From positions 3,469 to 67,468 of the forward strand of contig JBOHFX010000132.1 in the NCBI GenBank assembly GCA_050699875.1: 64,000 nt of DNA. The letters are read 5' to 3'. Made by a program: the position numbers and the translations under genes. Under the pieces are notes generated by a model. That model did not search any database. It saw nothing but the letters and a program-made list of their open reading frames with translations, and was not told the origin of the DNA. Every line of letters starts with the position of its first letter. The first letter of the stretch is position 1. The stretch is from GCA-003244245 sp050699875 (GTDB lineage Bacteria; Actinomycetota; Actinomycetes; Mycobacteriales; Pseudonocardiaceae). Shown here in pieces: positions 43,957 to 53,317 of the stretch.

Positions 43957-46900
43957 GCCATGCCTCCGAAGTAACCGCCGAGGTAAGCCGCGGTGTCGCC
44001 GACCGACTCCGGCACCATGTCGCATTTGCGGCATGCCTCGGCGAGATGTGTGAAACGTAACGAGAGCGCTCTCATGGCCACGTCGGGACGGGACACCAAT
44101 CCCGACTGGCTATCCAGCTCAAAGGAAGGGCCAGCGGTCTTGTCTGGTCGCCCCGAGGGCAGCGTGACGAGCAGCTCCGCGAGTGGACGCATCATGCCCG
44201 TCATGACCTCCAGAGCGGCGTTCATCAGATCAGAGCGGCGAAGACTCGCGTCCGGCCTTCGGGCAAAGTGGTGGACCATGAGCTGGCACATCATGAAGTA
44301 CGACCGGTTGAACAGGACCGCGACCTCACGCGCCTCCGGTGCGGTGATGACTTCACCGGCCCCGCTGTGGTGGTTATCTAGCGTCGGATTACGCAGGGCC
44401 GGGTACGCCGGACTCCAGGGAGCACGCCGCACGCGGGGACCTTTCATTTGCTCAGCCATGAGCTGATCGGATATCCGCAAAAAGGTGTCGAAGTGTGCGT
44501 CCTCCGGCGGCATGACCGAGGTAAGGACGTTTCCCTCGCCCTGCTCCGTTACGAAATCGATCGCAAACAGCGCGCTAGGAAGGTCGTCAACCTCCAGTTG
44601 GTAGTCGGGGTGAACGGCGTTGACCGACTCTCGCATGAACAGGTGATGCTCGCCGCCACCGCGCCCCTTAGCTACAAGGAAGAGGTCAGGCACCCTCTGT
44701 AGACCATCCCGAATTTTGCCGTACAGCTCGCTGAGCGAGCTATACAAATATCCGTGACCACGTAGATCGACACCGTCGACCTCACCGCGTCGTACCTTTC
44801 CAGTCAGACCGTCTGGCTGTTCGATCGCTATAAACCGCTGAATACTGCCGACGCTCAGCGGTTCGAGCGCGAAGTCCAGCGGCACCGGCAGGTTGGAGTT
44901 CAAGGTGCGGAAGTCAATTATCGGGAGGTGGAACGGATCGCCGATTGCCATGAGGAGATTGTTCATCACCAGGAAATGAATCATCTCTTCCCTCGCCACG
45001 CTCAGCAGACTGCCGCGGATGCCATTGGCGAGAGTTTCACCGCCGTCCCCGCAGACAAGCCTGAGCTGCTCGCGCGTCCACTCTCCCCGCCGCACGAGTT
45101 CCTGCCCGGCGCCCAGAGTCGGTATGGAATAGACCGCGTAGAGGTACTGAAGCATCACGGCAAGCTCGATCGTCACTGCATGGCGCAGCGCGAGGATGAG
45201 ATCCCCGCGGCTGTTGATGCCGCGGTGCGCTCGCCCAATCGCTGGCACGATAGTCGGCACTTGCGCTTCAGTGTGTTTGGCGCGCAGATATTTCAGCAGC
45301 AGACGTGCCTTGGGGTCGGACATGTCCCGCGACGGAGGCATGTAATACGTTTTGCTCTTGTTTTGTGGATCGCACATGTTCCAGATAAGTCGAGGGTGCG
45401 TCTCCACGCGAAACCGGTCGGCCAGGCTGAAGACGTCCGCTTTCATGAACGAATAGAGCAGCTCGTAGAACGCAAAGATCTCCCGGTAGACGACGTCGAA
45501 ATTCACCTCCCACTCCGGAATCGCGTCCAGGTGCCAGTCGTCGGGCAGCACCCGCACTGATAGCGAGCCCACAGCAGACCAGAAGCCCAGGGCGTCATCA
45601 TTGTCGTAAGCAGTCCGTGCGGAGCCGGGCATGCCAGGATCGCAGGGCAGGTCGCCAGGCATCGCCGACAACAGCACACGGGTGGACCCGGCGCGCGTTC
45701 CCCTCATGGTGAACCAGCCGCGTCCCCGCTCGTCCGTGCTCGTCGTGCACGTGAAGGCGAAGTCGCCTTGTTCGCGGTGCTGCCCCGCGCGCAGCGCCAA
45801 CATCTCAATATCACCGCAGCGGACCTCAGGTGACGCGGCGGCCTCATCCAGGGGGAGCGCATCCGCGTTGAAGAACTGGCGCACATGAACGTCCGAAACT
45901 GGGGCTGGGCGGCCCCGAACGAACGAACGAATCGCTACCTCGTGGTCCTGGTTATCATCCAGTTCACCGTTGGGGTGCTCGAGGAATACGGTTGCGACGT
46001 CGGCTTGAAGGTTGATCTCCTCCTCGCAAAGCAGAACCGCCCTTTCGCGCCCGGCCGCCATGCCGACCACGCAAAGCGGCTCGTCCGGCTCAGGGTTGCC
46101 CGGCTCTACCGTTGACACGGTGACAATCCCACTGGTCAGCGCGGCGCTGGGACCGCGGTAGGCGCCTGCGGGAATGCTGGCGACCAGACGGTCGCTTCGA
46201 GCGGTCCGGAGCTCCAGGTCGCCCGCGTCCACCGGAGGGCCGAGTCGTTGCGTCGATCCGGTGCCGCCCTTGTCCATCCGGCTGGTCACCGGAACCGCGT
46301 TCACCATGTTGAGCACAACGCGCCCGTCCGCAATCTTCAGCGACAAGGTGCGGAGGCAAGTCAAGGAGACAGTCCTCGGAGTAAGCAGCCGCCCAGCTGG
46401 ATAGCTAGCCATCTCGTCCGCATGCCAGGGCGCAATAGTGCCTCGCAGCTCCCACTGGCTGGGCCGGTCCGGCACCACCGGCGCGGCCATGCCGTGCAGC
46501 GCGAACTGGACCACCAGACCATCCGCCGCACCCGTCTCGATTAGCGAGCGCAGCGCAATCACCAACGGGGAGCTCTCAGCCTCGTCGAGCCAGTGCAATC
46601 CGTCGCGCTTGCGAACGACAAACTGATACACCACGGATCGACGTAGCTCGGAATCGAGGAGGTGGGTGCCGGGTTCGAGGACGTGTCGGAAGTCATGCCA
46701 GCGCGGCGGGTGGACGCCGTGTACGTTGCCGACCACCATGTAACCCACGTCATGAGAGCGGCCTATGCGCCCGAAGCAAAACTGGCCGACCATCGCCGTG
46801 GTGGTCCAATTCGAGGCTGGGTCGACGTCGAAGATGCGCGCCTTGTTGAATGTTGTTGCCAGATATGGGTTGTAATGTCCCCACATGTCAACGCTCCGGC

Positions 46901-47234
46901 CGATGATCGGATCCTCGGTGGTCAGCGCACCATCTAGCCGCTCTCCGCAGACCACCTTGGCGTCGATTCCAAAGTGGCCGCTTCCGCCAAAGTTCCAGCC
47001 CTTCGATGCGCTGAATACGCCGCTGGGATCCGGCCGGCCGTCGGCGTCGAACCGAGGTCCGCGGTCGGCAAGGTACTGGTGATACTCCCCCGGTGGCCGC
47101 TCGACGAGGAACGGCCCGTCGTCGGTGAGGGCTGTGTTCGTCGCCTGATCAACGAGTCCGGAGCGCGGGCCAGTGGGCAAACTAGTGGTCGCTGCCCCAG
47201 AAAAGTGTAGACGCGGCAGGTCGAAGATGCTCAT
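43953..47234 (-). CDS. rebD: Chromopyrrolic acid synthase, RebD/StaD-like
   Basis: RebD couples two indole-3-pyruvate imine units into chromopyrrolic acid. The ATG 47232-47234 (MSIFDLPRLHFSGAATT) gives 1093 residues, near the known size. The N-terminal half is the VioB/RebD-type region; from about residue 690 the ferritin-like helical segment ALRHAVTIELAVMLQYLYAVY starts, followed by AREEMIHFLVMNNLLMAIG. The start overlaps the rebO stop by 4 nt (ATGA), and the stop overlaps the 40-codon ORF. Related enzymes use heme; ligands cannot be assigned by eye. Confidence 0.93.
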   Translation of the reverse strand: MSIFDLPRLHFSGAATTSLPTGPRSGLVDQATNTALTDDGPFLVERPPGEYHQYLADRGPRFDADGRPDPSGVFSASKGWNFGGSGHFGIDAKVVCGERLDGALTTEDPIIGRSVDMWGHYNPYLATTFNKARIFDVDPASNWTTTAMVGQFCFGRIGRSHDVGYMVVGNVHGVHPPRWHDFRHVLEPGTHLLDSELRRSVVYQFVVRKRDGLHWLDEAESSPLVIALRSLIETGAADGLVVQFALHGMAAPVVPDRPSQWELRGTIAPWHADEMASYPAGRLLTPRTVSLTCLRTLSLKIADGRVVLNMVNAVPVTSRMDKGGTGSTQRLGPPVDAGDLELRTARSDRLVASIPAGAYRGPSAALTSGIVTVSTVEPGNPEPDEPLCVVGMAAGRERAVLLCEEEINLQADVATVFLEHPNGELDDNQDHEVAIRSFVRGRPAPVSDVHVRQFFNADALPLDEAAASPEVRCGDIEMLALRAGQHREQGDFAFTCTTSTDERGRGWFTMRGTRAGSTRVLLSAMPGDLPCDPGMPGSARTAYDNDDALGFWSAVGSLSVRVLPDDWHLDAIPEWEVNFDVVYREIFAFYELLYSFMKADVFSLADRFRVETHPRLIWNMCDPQNKSKTYYMPPSRDMSDPKARLLLKYLRAKHTEAQVPTIVPAIGRAHRGINSRGDLILALRHAVTIELAVMLQYLYAVYSIPTLGAGQELVRRGEWTREQLRLVCGDGGETLANGIRGSLLSVAREEMIHFLVMNNLLMAIGDPFHLPIIDFRTLNSNLPVPLDFALEPLSVGSIQRFIAIEQPDGLTGKVRRGEVDGVDLRGHGYLYSSLSELYGKIRDGLQRVPDLFLVAKGRGGGEHHLFMRESVNAVHPDYQLEVDDLPSALFAIDFVTEQGEGNVLTSVMPPEDAHFDTFLRISDQLMAEQMKGPRVRRAPWSPAYPALRNPTLDNHHSGAGEVITAPEAREVAVLFNRSYFMMCQLMVHHFARRPDASLRRSDLMNAALEVMTGMMRPLAELLVTLPSGRPDKTAGPSFELDSQSGLVSRPDVAMRALSLRFTHLAEACRKCDMVPESVGDTAAYLGGYFGGMA

Positions 47235-48703
47235 ACCGCTCCTGCCCGTCCTACGGAAACGGTGCACCTGGACGGCTGGGTACGGGATATCTTGTGGACG
47301 GCGTTGACTGCTGACTCGATCGCACCGTCGATCCAGGCCGTCGTCGACGAGCAGTGTTCACCAGCGAAGAACAGGCGCCCTTCGGGCCGCGCCGCGCCAT
47401 CGCGCTCCAACCCGCACGCCATCGCGTCCTTGCCCCACCGGGTGACCCCACCGCCGCGACTCCACCGATACTGCCCCCAAGCCTGGCTGACGATGTCGAT
47501 GACCATGCCCGGCTGCAGCAATTCGGGGTGCATCCTGGCGACCTCGTCGAGGACGACCTCGTGTCGCTGAACCTCCGGCAGGCCGCCGAGCACGTCGGCG
47601 TCGTCGCCCATGGTGTAGCTGGCAAGCAGGACGGCGCCGCGCGCCGGATCCGCTTCTACCGGGGGGTAGTAGGTCTGGCGGACACGGCCGCCGCTGAACG
47701 AGGCGCCCCCCGTGATGCCGTCGCGTTCCCAAAATGGTTCCCGGCACAGGAAGGCGACCTTCGTGGCCGACCAGTACGACACCTCGTTGATCACCGCGCG
47801 TTTGCTGGAACTCAGACCGTTGAGCCGCAGGTTTCGCAGGATCGAGAAGGGGATCGTACACAGTACGTAGTCGCACCGCCGGACAACTGTTCCAGTTCCC
47901 TGCCGGAGCTCGACCAGCACGTGATCGTCCTGCACGTCCAGGCTAAGAACTTCCTGGTTGCACAGGATCGGTCCCCGGATGCTGTCTTTCAGCCGGTAGA
48001 CGAGCTGGTCCATGCCGCCTTCGAGCCGGGCCAGCTCGGGGCTGGTCTCGTTGAGGATGTCGTCGAGGAACCCGTTGAGCCGGCCGCTCCCACTAGACCG
48101 GATTGCAGGGTGGGCGGCGAAGAACGCATGCAGGTCGAAGCGGTCTTGCCGGTCCCCGCGCAGGAAGGGTTTAAGGTCGACTTTTTCGACTAGCTTGAGC
48201 AGCTCCACGCTAATGTCGTTACGAAGGGTGACACGGAAGTTGGCGGGGGCGATGGCGTTGCCTATCGCCGTCAGCCACGCGCCGAAGAGCAGGACGTCAT
48301 CGCTGTAGCGTGTGCCGTTGAGGCCGAGACAGAACTCGTGGACCAGCTTCTGCGCGGCGTCCCGCACACGAACGAAGCCCGCGCTGGTGGTGTGATAGGC
48401 GCCCTCCTCGGAGAAAAGTGTCCGGAAATCGCCCAGCCGATCTATGAGCCCCAGCTTCTCGACATAAGCCATCGTGTAGCAGTGCTTGGCGGGGATGCGC
48501 ATGGCGCCAAGCTCTACGGAAGGCGCGAACTCCCCGGAGCCGAACCGGTGAGTGCATATCCTTCCGCCGATTCGCGAGCTGCCCTCAAAAACCTCGATGT
48601 CGTTTCCGAGCTGCTCCAGCTCATACGCCGCTATCAGACCGGAGATACCGGCGCCGACAACGGTGACCTTCTTGGCTCCCCGCTCAACGGATCCATTCAC
48701 CAT
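47231..48703 (-). CDS. rebO: L-tryptophan (chlorotryptophan) oxidase, RebO-like
   Basis: RebO is an FAD-dependent L-amino acid oxidase that makes the indole-3-pyruvate imine used by RebD. The ATG 48701-48703 is preceded by GGAGG and gives 490 residues. The FAD-binding start is KVTVVGAGISGLIAAYELE, followed by the GG motif SSRIGGRICTHRF; the C-terminal flavin loop is LFFAGEHCSSTTAWIDGAIE. Its stop overlaps rebD. It probably accepts chlorotryptophan from the halogenases. Longer upstream readings are not supported. Confidence 0.93.
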   Translation of the reverse strand: MVNGSVERGAKKVTVVGAGISGLIAAYELEQLGNDIEVFEGSSRIGGRICTHRFGSGEFAPSVELGAMRIPAKHCYTMAYVEKLGLIDRLGDFRTLFSEEGAYHTTSAGFVRVRDAAQKLVHEFCLGLNGTRYSDDVLLFGAWLTAIGNAIAPANFRVTLRNDISVELLKLVEKVDLKPFLRGDRQDRFDLHAFFAAHPAIRSSGSGRLNGFLDDILNETSPELARLEGGMDQLVYRLKDSIRGPILCNQEVLSLDVQDDHVLVELRQGTGTVVRRCDYVLCTIPFSILRNLRLNGLSSSKRAVINEVSYWSATKVAFLCREPFWERDGITGGASFSGGRVRQTYYPPVEADPARGAVLLASYTMGDDADVLGGLPEVQRHEVVLDEVARMHPELLQPGMVIDIVSQAWGQYRWSRGGGVTRWGKDAMACGLERDGAARPEGRLFFAGEHCSSTTAWIDGAIESAVNAVHKISRTQPSRCTVSVGRAGAV

Positions 48704-48946
48704 ATGAAGTTCCTCCGGCGCTAATTTGACCGGGCTTATTTTACGGTATCTGAGCCGGAGCACATCCCCTGGCGAGCAACAGGGCACGCAGTCTCGCGTA
48801 CGCAAGTGCCTCGCGCAGCGACCTGTGGCGCACTTCACCCCGCGTACTCGAGCAGATTCCTTGTCGACCTGGCGGAGAGCCCAATGTTTGCTGGTTACCG
48901 TGATGGGCCTATGAATGAAGAATGCAGCTCGGGAAGGTGAACTTTG
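48704..48946. promoter_or_regulatory. Divergent promoter region rebO operon / rebG
   Basis: About 240 bp separate the leftward rebO start from the rightward glycosyltransferase start. Both promoters must lie here. AT-rich stretches (TTATTTTA near 48733 and around 48890-48920) are the likely promoter elements, and GGGAAGG precedes the glycosyltransferase start. I did not find a clear inverted-repeat operator. The LuxR activator at 53.9 kb is the likely regulator, by analogy with the rebeccamycin cluster. Confidence 0.45.
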
Positions 48947-50233
48947 GTGCGGGTCCTAGTCGCGACCGCTCCAGGTGACGGCCACGTCAACCCAATGCTA
49001 GAGGTCGCTCGCGAACTGGTACGGCGCGGTCATGAGGTGCGCTGGTACACCGGGAAGCTCTACCGCGAGAAGATCGAGCGCATCGGAGCCGCGTACGTGC
49101 CGATGCGTGCAGGCTACGACTACAGCGGCGCGAACCGCGAGGAAGCGTTTCCGCACCACGCGGGACTCACTGGGATCAAAGGGATGGCAAAAGGCTTTAG
49201 TGACATCTTCCTCGCGACCGCAGCTAGTCAGATGCAAGACTTGCTGAATGATCTGGACGCGGTTCCCGCCGACGTCCTGGTAACCGACGAAACGTGTTTC
49301 GCAGCGGGGTTCATCAGGGAGCACAGGGGCATTCCGCAGGCATGGGTCGCCACTTCGATCTACATCTTCAGCAGCCGCGATACCGCTCCGCTCGGTCTGG
49401 GCCTCCGGCCGAACAGCTCACCGCTGGGCAAGCTGCGCAACAAGCTGCTGCGCTGGGTGGCCGACACCATAATCTTGCGAGAGCTTCGACGCGAGGGGGA
49501 TCGAGCACGGTGGCGTGCCGGTCTATCCCCGTTGGACGCAGGCGCGTTCGAGAACATTGTGGCGCCGCCTGACCTCTACCTGCTGGGCACGGTCCCCGCC
49601 TTTGAATACCCTCGCAGCGATCTGCTTCCGCAGACGCATTTCACAGGCCCCTACATTGGCGAGCCCGTCGAGCATTTCGAGCCGCCTGCGTGGTGGAGTG
49701 AGCTGAAGGTGGACCGGCCCGTCGTGCACGTCACCCTGGGCACGGTGGCCAACGACGTCGAGCGCTTGCTGCTGCCCGCCCTGCGCGCGCTCGCCAAGGA
49801 GCACGTGTTCGTCGTGGCCACGACCGGTGTATCTCCCGAGCGGCTCGATCTCGCGCCGCTGCCCGCGAACGTCCGCATCGAGCGGTTCATCCCCCACCAC
49901 CACCTGCTGCCACACGTGGACCTGATGGTGACCAACGGCGGCTACGGCGGGGTGAATATGGCACTCGCCCATGGCGTGCCCCTTGTGGTAGCCGCGGCCA
50001 CCGAGGAGAAGTACGAAGTCGCTGCTCATGTCAGCTGGGCGGGCGTCGGCATCCACGTGAAGGATGGCTTAAGGCTAGAGACGCGGTTACGCAAGGCCGT
50101 CGTCCGCGTCCTGCGCGAATCGGCGTATCGCCAGAAGGCCGGTGCCCTGCGGGATGAGTACCGTCGCTACAACGGCCCCCGGAAGGCTACCGAGCTCATC
50201 GAAATGCTGGTGAACGCACGGTCTCTGGAATGA
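48944..50233 (+). CDS. rebG: Indolocarbazole N-glycosyltransferase, RebG-like
   Basis: RebG transfers glucose to an indole nitrogen of the aglycone. The 429-residue GT1 enzyme matches RebG from its start: VRVLVATAPGDGHVNP, VRWYTGKLYREKIERIGA, EEAFPHHAGLTGIKGMAKG, VTDETCFAAGF, SIYIFSSRDTAPLGLGL. The donor region is VTNGGYGGVNMALAHGVPLVV, with Asn in place of the more usual His before Gly. The start is TTG 48944 or GTG 48947, both behind AAGG. It is the only plus-strand gene inside the leftward core of the cluster. Confidence 0.92.
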   Translation: MVRVLVATAPGDGHVNPMLEVARELVRRGHEVRWYTGKLYREKIERIGAAYVPMRAGYDYSGANREEAFPHHAGLTGIKGMAKGFSDIFLATAASQMQDLLNDLDAVPADVLVTDETCFAAGFIREHRGIPQAWVATSIYIFSSRDTAPLGLGLRPNSSPLGKLRNKLLRWVADTIILRELRREGDRARWRAGLSPLDAGAFENIVAPPDLYLLGTVPAFEYPRSDLLPQTHFTGPYIGEPVEHFEPPAWWSELKVDRPVVHVTLGTVANDVERLLLPALRALAKEHVFVVATTGVSPERLDLAPLPANVRIERFIPHHHLLPHVDLMVTNGGYGGVNMALAHGVPLVVAAATEEKYEVAAHVSWAGVGIHVKDGLRLETRLRKAVVRVLRESAYRQKAGALRDEYRRYNGPRKATELIEMLVNARSLE

Positions 50234-50303
50234 TCGCGACGGCGCGTGCCTGATCACAAAGAGCGGTGGCAATCCTGCATCGCTGCCGACAGACGGCTCA
50301 TTC

Positions 50304-51896
50304 TCACCTACCGTGCTGATGGCGTAAGAACTCATAACAGGTTGGCAGGGTGTCCAGGAGGTCCCGCTGTCGGCGCTTCACGTCAGCGAACACCGCTTCA
50401 GCTCGCTTGCGCGAGGCAGGCATGTGGTGCAGGCGCGGGCTGGGCGCCCTGGGCATCACGCCCAGTCCGGCTAAGATGCAGTAGTAGTTGCTGTTGTTCC
50501 AGAAGTTTCGGAACTCCTCCTCGAAGTTTCTGTAGTAGCTGCGCGCGTCGTCCGTCACCGGACCGTTGATCGCCATTCCCGCGCGGTACATGTCGACCTT
50601 CTCCTGCATGCTGTTGCCCAACTTCAGCTCCTTATTGGCCTTCCAGAATGGCGTGTCATTCCGTGGCGAGAAGTAGAAGTGTGCTTGGATGAAGTCGCGG
50701 GTGTCGTCAAACATCGTTTCGATCTCGCCGTTGAACCGGTCGGTCAGGACACTGTCGAAGCCCTTGTCAGGGAAGTGCTTCACCAACTGGTAGAGCGCCG
50801 CATAGATGAAGTAGATACCCGTCGACTCGAGGGGCTCTACGAAGCAAGATGACGTACCGATGCTGACGCAATTCTTGACCCACGCTCGCCGGTTCCGCCC
50901 TACCCGGAAACGAAGCGTGTTCAGCGGCATTGTATCCGGATTCAGGTCCCACAGCCGGCAGAAGTCCTGTATTGCCTTTTCCTCGCTGGCGAATCGGCTG
51001 GAGTACACGTAGCCAGTACCAAAGCGGCCGAGCATCGGAATCTTCCACGTCCAGCCCGCCTTCATCGCAATAGCCGAGGTGAACGGTTCGACGCCTAGCG
51101 TCTCATCGTTATGTGGTACGGCTGCCGCAATGGCGCTGTCGCAGAGCAAGTGGTCGCTCATGTCGAGGAACGGCTCAGCCATAGCCTCGTTAATGAGCAG
51201 TCCGCGGAAGCCAGAGCAGTCGATGAACAGATCAGCCTCCAGGGTGTGCCCGGACCGGGTGGACAGACTCTCGATGGAGCCGTCGGGCCGGTGCCTGACG
51301 TGTTCCATTCTGTCCTCAATGTGCCGAACTCCCAGCGTGCCAGTCGAGAACCGTCGTAAGAAGTCGGCCACCAGGTGGGCATCGAAGTGCCACGCGTAGT
51401 TCGTTGCTCGCGAGCCATCCATCCAGCGAGGAGACCTCTTCTCGTCAAGGATGAGTGGCTCGTGGTAGCAGGCATAGTCGAATGGCTCGTCAGTCTGCTC
51501 CGCCCAGGTGCGGTAGACCCAGTAATGTGAGAGCGGAAGTTGCTCGAAGTAAGGCAGAAGTCCGAAAATATGGTAAAAGTGGTCGGTTCGCTCACCGAAT
51601 TTCCGCAGCTGCGAGATTCCCTCGCCGCCAGTCCTCCAATTGACGAACTTGATGGCCATCTTGTAGCTCGCATTGCAAGCGGGCATCCATTCGCCTTCGT
51701 CGATTTCTAGGAAATCGAAAAAGGCTGTCTGCAGGTTGGGAATCGTCGCCTCACCCACGCCAAGCGTGGGAATCTCCGGCGCGGCCAAAACGGTTATATC
51801 GACCGTTTCGTTTAGCGCCTTGCCGAGATAGGAAGCCGCCATCCAGCCGGCGGTTCCACCGCCCAGGATGACAATTTTCTTAATAGCGTTGCACAT
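50304..51896 (-). CDS. rebH: Tryptophan 7-halogenase, RebH-like
   Basis: RebH chlorinates tryptophan at C7 with FADH2 supplied by RebF. The 530-residue protein matches RebH along its whole length (LGGGTAGWMAASYLGKAL, NLQTAFFDFLEID, SRFASEEKAIQDF, NNSNYYCILAGLG, CYEFLRHQHGR). Catalytic Lys is at residue 79 (NASYK79) and Glu at 357 (EPLE357STG), as in RebH. The WxWxIP-type motif is GWTWKIPML. It ends 71 bp from rebG and is convergent with it. Confidence 0.95.
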   Translation of the reverse strand: MCNAIKKIVILGGGTAGWMAASYLGKALNETVDITVLAAPEIPTLGVGEATIPNLQTAFFDFLEIDEGEWMPACNASYKMAIKFVNWRTGGEGISQLRKFGERTDHFYHIFGLLPYFEQLPLSHYWVYRTWAEQTDEPFDYACYHEPLILDEKRSPRWMDGSRATNYAWHFDAHLVADFLRRFSTGTLGVRHIEDRMEHVRHRPDGSIESLSTRSGHTLEADLFIDCSGFRGLLINEAMAEPFLDMSDHLLCDSAIAAAVPHNDETLGVEPFTSAIAMKAGWTWKIPMLGRFGTGYVYSSRFASEEKAIQDFCRLWDLNPDTMPLNTLRFRVGRNRRAWVKNCVSIGTSSCFVEPLESTGIYFIYAALYQLVKHFPDKGFDSVLTDRFNGEIETMFDDTRDFIQAHFYFSPRNDTPFWKANKELKLGNSMQEKVDMYRAGMAINGPVTDDARSYYRNFEEEFRNFWNNSNYYCILAGLGVMPRAPSPRLHHMPASRKRAEAVFADVKRRQRDLLDTLPTCYEFLRHQHGR

Positions 51897-52045
51897 GACA
51901 CACCTTTCACCTTAATGATTTCGCCATCTCGGCACATCAACTATGGGTTTATCGCTGCCTTGGAGAAAGGTCCGCGAGAGTAATCTGCTCGCGCGTGCGG
52001 GAGGCTCAGCAACCCGGCCGCTCCCTGCGCTACGGGACCGCGTAT

Positions 52046-53317
52046 TCATGCGGTCTCAGCGATATTTTTGGCGTGTGAGTGGAGCCAAGCCTGGAGCGCT
52101 GGGCCAGTCAGCACGGTTGTGATAAGTGCGGTGAGTACAAGGATGGTGAACCCTAACTGATTGATCAGCTGATATTGCAGCCCGATGCTGACCACAACGA
52201 GCTCGGTGACGCCGCGGCAGTTCATCAGCGCGCCCAGCGGGAAGAGCGCGTGCCGCTCCAGGCCGGCCAGCCGAGCGCCGAAGATCGTGCCCGCAAACTT
52301 GGATACGATCGCGACCAAAAGGACCAACACGAACACCAACCAATTTTCCCAATCACCTCCGATGAGCGTCACCGACGTGCTGAGTCCGACTTTGGCAAAA
52401 AACAGTGGAAGCAGGATCATCACGGTAAAGCCATGGAGCTGCGCACTGATCCGCACTATCGACCCCAAATCTCGTGGCGTGATCATGCCGAAGAGAAGTG
52501 CCCCGATCACTGGGTGCAAACCAATCGTGTGGGTCGCCGACGCGAAACCCACCGCACCGACAATCAGAAGCGGGCACATAAGCTCTGGTCCTCCGCGCAG
52601 CCGTGCGACGTAACGCATGAGTACCGCCAGCAACGGGCGGACGCAGGCGAGAACGAACGCCACGAAGACCGGGATCGTCAGCATGCCTGTTAACCCGTCC
52701 CCACCGCTCCCGATCCCAGCGACCGTGAAGATCAGGGTCAGCGTGGCCCAGGCCACCAAGTCTCCGATCGCCGCGCACGTCAACGCGAGCGCAGCAAGCC
52801 GAGTGCCCGACAGGCCGAAGTCTTCGAGGATGCGCGCCAACACGGGTAAGGCAGTGATCGATAGGGCCAGACCCAGGAACAGTGTGTACGTCACCGGCGA
52901 CGTGGCAGAGTCGACTAGGCGCTGCCGTAGTACGGGTGCGAGTGCAAGTCCTGCGAGGAAGGGCAGGAGCGTGGCACCGGCGACCACGAATCCGACCGTC
53001 CTGATGTGACCGCGAAGCTTGTCGACCCGAAGCTCCGCCCCCAGCTGCAACATGAACAGCACCAGGCCGAGCTGGGCGACCAGATCGATGGCACTTAGAA
53101 CTTCGGGGGTGAATAGCGTCGCCTGCCCCGATGGCCAGACCGCACCAAGCGCCGACGGGCCGATTAGCAGGCCGCCGGCGATCTCGCCCACGACCCGCGG
53201 CTGACGAAAGCGCGCTATCGCTGCGCCCAGCAGATGGCTACACAACACGATGATGCTGATTGCGAGGAGGAACCTGGCGAGGGTGTCGAGGCCGCCCTGC
53301 CCCAGGCCGCTATGCAT
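52046..53317 (-). CDS. rebU: RebU-like Na+/H+ antiporter-type transporter
   Basis: A 423-residue CPA2-family membrane protein with about 12 helices. The N-terminus has LLGAAIARFRQPRVVGEIAGGLLIGPSALG, the canonical CPA2 helix; the fifth-sixth helix region contains LTCAAIGDLVAWATL with the conserved Asp. In rebeccamycin the equivalent gene rebU is placed in transport or self-protection, but its substrate is unproven. Its start overlaps the rebF stop by 8 nt. Confidence 0.87.
   Translation of the reverse strand: MHSGLGQGGLDTLARFLLAISIIVLCSHLLGAAIARFRQPRVVGEIAGGLLIGPSALGAVWPSGQATLFTPEVLSAIDLVAQLGLVLFMLQLGAELRVDKLRGHIRTVGFVVAGATLLPFLAGLALAPVLRQRLVDSATSPVTYTLFLGLALSITALPVLARILEDFGLSGTRLAALALTCAAIGDLVAWATLTLIFTVAGIGSGGDGLTGMLTIPVFVAFVLACVRPLLAVLMRYVARLRGGPELMCPLLIVGAVGFASATHTIGLHPVIGALLFGMITPRDLGSIVRISAQLHGFTVMILLPLFFAKVGLSTSVTLIGGDWENWLVFVLVLLVAIVSKFAGTIFGARLAGLERHALFPLGALMNCRGVTELVVVSIGLQYQLINQLGFTILVLTALITTVLTGPALQAWLHSHAKNIAETA

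Noticed and set aside
43953..47234. Long complementary plus-strand frames opposite rebD
   Set aside because: They lack domain patterns and follow the usual high-GC antisense codon shadow; the RebD-like protein on the minus strand is clear.
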